This document shows, one piece after another, positions 12,511 through 13,434 of a stretch of 13,434 nt of DNA. Under the pieces are notes generated by a model, which saw nothing but the letters and a program-made list of their open reading frames with translations, was not told the origin of the DNA and searched no databases. Origin of the DNA: CAMDTE01 sp034679985 (GTDB lineage Bacteria; Bacteroidota; Bacteroidia; Flavobacteriales; Schleiferiaceae); contig JAXITR010000047.1 of the NCBI GenBank assembly GCA_034679985.1, forward strand, positions 1 through 13,434, read 5' to 3'. The translations under genes were made by a program, and so were the position numbers. How positions within the stretch are numbered: position 1 is the stretch's first letter; each line of letters opens with the position of its first letter.

Positions 12511-13434
12511 ATGATCAAGATCAAAACCCTTGGATTTATTGTTTTTGCATTTTTGGTTTCGGCCGGAAGTGCTTGGGCATCGGCGCACTCAGAGGCGGAG
12601 CACGCTTCTGCACCCGCCGCGGAAGAGTCAAAATTTGACCCGACGGAAATGATCATGCACCACATCAAGGATGCCCACAGCTGGCACTTGATGGACTGGA
12701 ACGGCCACGCCGTCAGCATTGACCTCCCCGTTATTTTGTGGACGGACCACGGTTTGGTCACGTTCTCCAGCGCGGAGTTTCACCACGACAATTCCGGCAA
12801 AGTGGTTGTGGAGCGCAAGGGAATGTCCTTTGTCAACCACCACGAAAAGATTCATTTTGCTGGTGAAGAGCACCACGGAACGTTGATTGACCTTTCCATT
12901 ACCAAGAACGTAGTTTCCTTGTTCGTAGTTGCGGTCTTGCTGTTGCTGCTATTTGTAGGCACCGCCCGCCACTACAAGAAAGTGGGATCCAACAAGGCAC
13001 CTACTGGAATGGCTGGTTTTGTTGAGCCCTTGGTGCTTTTTGTGCGCGACGAAATAGCGCGTGTATACATTGGCCCCAAGCACGTGGACCGCTTTACTCC
13101 CTATTTGTTGACTTTGTTTTTCTTTATTTGGTTGAACAACTTGCTGGGTTTGGTACCGTTTTTCCCCGGAGGAGCGAACGTGACCGGCAACATTGCGGTC
13201 ACCCTGGTATTGGCAGTTTTAACATTTATTCTGACCAACTTAAACGGCACCAAAGATTACTGGGCGCACGTGTTTTGGATGCCTGGCGTTCCGGTGGCGC
13301 TGCGTCCGCTGTTGGCGGTTGTTGAATTCATTGGCTTGTTCACGAAGCCTTTTTCCTTGATGATTCGTTTGTTCGCCAACATTTCGGCCGGCCACATCAT
13401 TGTGTTGAGTTTGGTCTCTTTGGTATTCATCTTG
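12511..13434 (+). CDS. atpB: ATP synthase F0 subunit a (C-terminus cut by window edge)
   Basis: This is the membrane stator subunit that forms the proton half-channels against the c-ring of F1Fo ATP synthase. The first 308 residues are present and the frame is open at the window end. Residues 1-25 look like a cleavable signal (hydrophobic core, then AWASA). Residues 26-125 form a periplasmic region unusually rich in histidine, typical of Bacteroidota AtpB. Transmembrane helices follow from about 133; PYLLTLFFFIWLNNLLGLVP (197-216) and SLMIRLFANISAGH (282-295) are diagnostic. R286 is the essential arginine (R210 in E. coli). H295 occupies the E. coli Glu219 position, a known Glu/His exchange. 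The remaining atp genes are expected just beyond the edge. Confidence 0.96.
   Translation, partial: MIKIKTLGFIVFAFLVSAGSAWASAHSEAEHASAPAAEESKFDPTEMIMHHIKDAHSWHLMDWNGHAVSIDLPVILWTDHGLVTFSSAEFHHDNSGKVVVERKGMSFVNHHEKIHFAGEEHHGTLIDLSITKNVVSLFVVAVLLLLLFVGTARHYKKVGSNKAPTGMAGFVEPLVLFVRDEIARVYIGPKHVDRFTPYLLTLFFFIWLNNLLGLVPFFPGGANVTGNIAVTLVLAVLTFILTNLNGTKDYWAHVFWMPGVPVALRPLLAVVEFIGLFTKPFSLMIRLFANISAGHIIVLSLVSLVFIL

Noticed and set aside
1..13434. Mobile elements, CRISPR arrays, toxin-antitoxin or defence islands
   Set aside because: No transposase, integrase, direct-repeat array, tRNA gene or restriction-type motif was seen on either strand. The genes are housekeeping in conserved orders.

Overview
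The window is chromosomal core-genome DNA from a member of the Bacteroidota, most likely a Flavobacteriales-type bacterium. Four things point there: a PorW/SprE lipoprotein of the type IX secretion system, an AtpB with a long His-rich N-terminal extension, the order acpP-fabF-rnc-IPExxxVDY-pyk, and promoter -7 boxes of the form TAnnTTTG with no clear Shine-Dalgarno sequences. The DNA looks GC-rich for the group by eye. I see no phage, insertion sequence, CRISPR array, tRNA or rRNA gene, and no gene-free stretch above about 110 bp.

Layout, left to right. (1) 1-460, minus strand: two small lipoproteins with an ATGA overlap; the second runs off the left edge. (2) 503-1519, plus: pheS, followed by a strong bidirectional terminator shared with the convergent operon. 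(3) 5732 down to 1590, minus: a tight operon acpP-fabF-rnc-IPExxxVDY protein-pyk, joining fatty-acid synthesis, RNA processing and glycolysis. (4) 5838-6868, plus: purN-rnhA with an ATGA overlap. (5) 9244 down to 6884, minus: a membrane-anchored LytM/M23 protein followed by a GH3-family adenylate-forming enzyme. (6) 9297 to the right edge, plus: porW/sprE-bactofilin-atpZ-AtpI-like membrane protein-atpB, with very short gaps or overlaps except for 48 bp before atpB.

Genes are packed head-to-tail with overlaps, which suggests widespread translational coupling, and several starts are GTG or TTG. Divergent gene pairs are separated by only 42, 105 and 52 bp, and each gap holds TAnnTTTG boxes.

I do not see a clearly new multi-gene defence or mobile system. 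The points most worth a second look are: an M23 domain that keeps its zinc ligands but lacks both catalytic histidines, paired with a GH3 enzyme of unknown substrate; the linkage of type IX secretion, bactofilin and ATP synthase genes; opposing promoters between a lipoprotein gene and pheS; and probable leaderless GTG-start messages at the divergent M23/porW promoter region.
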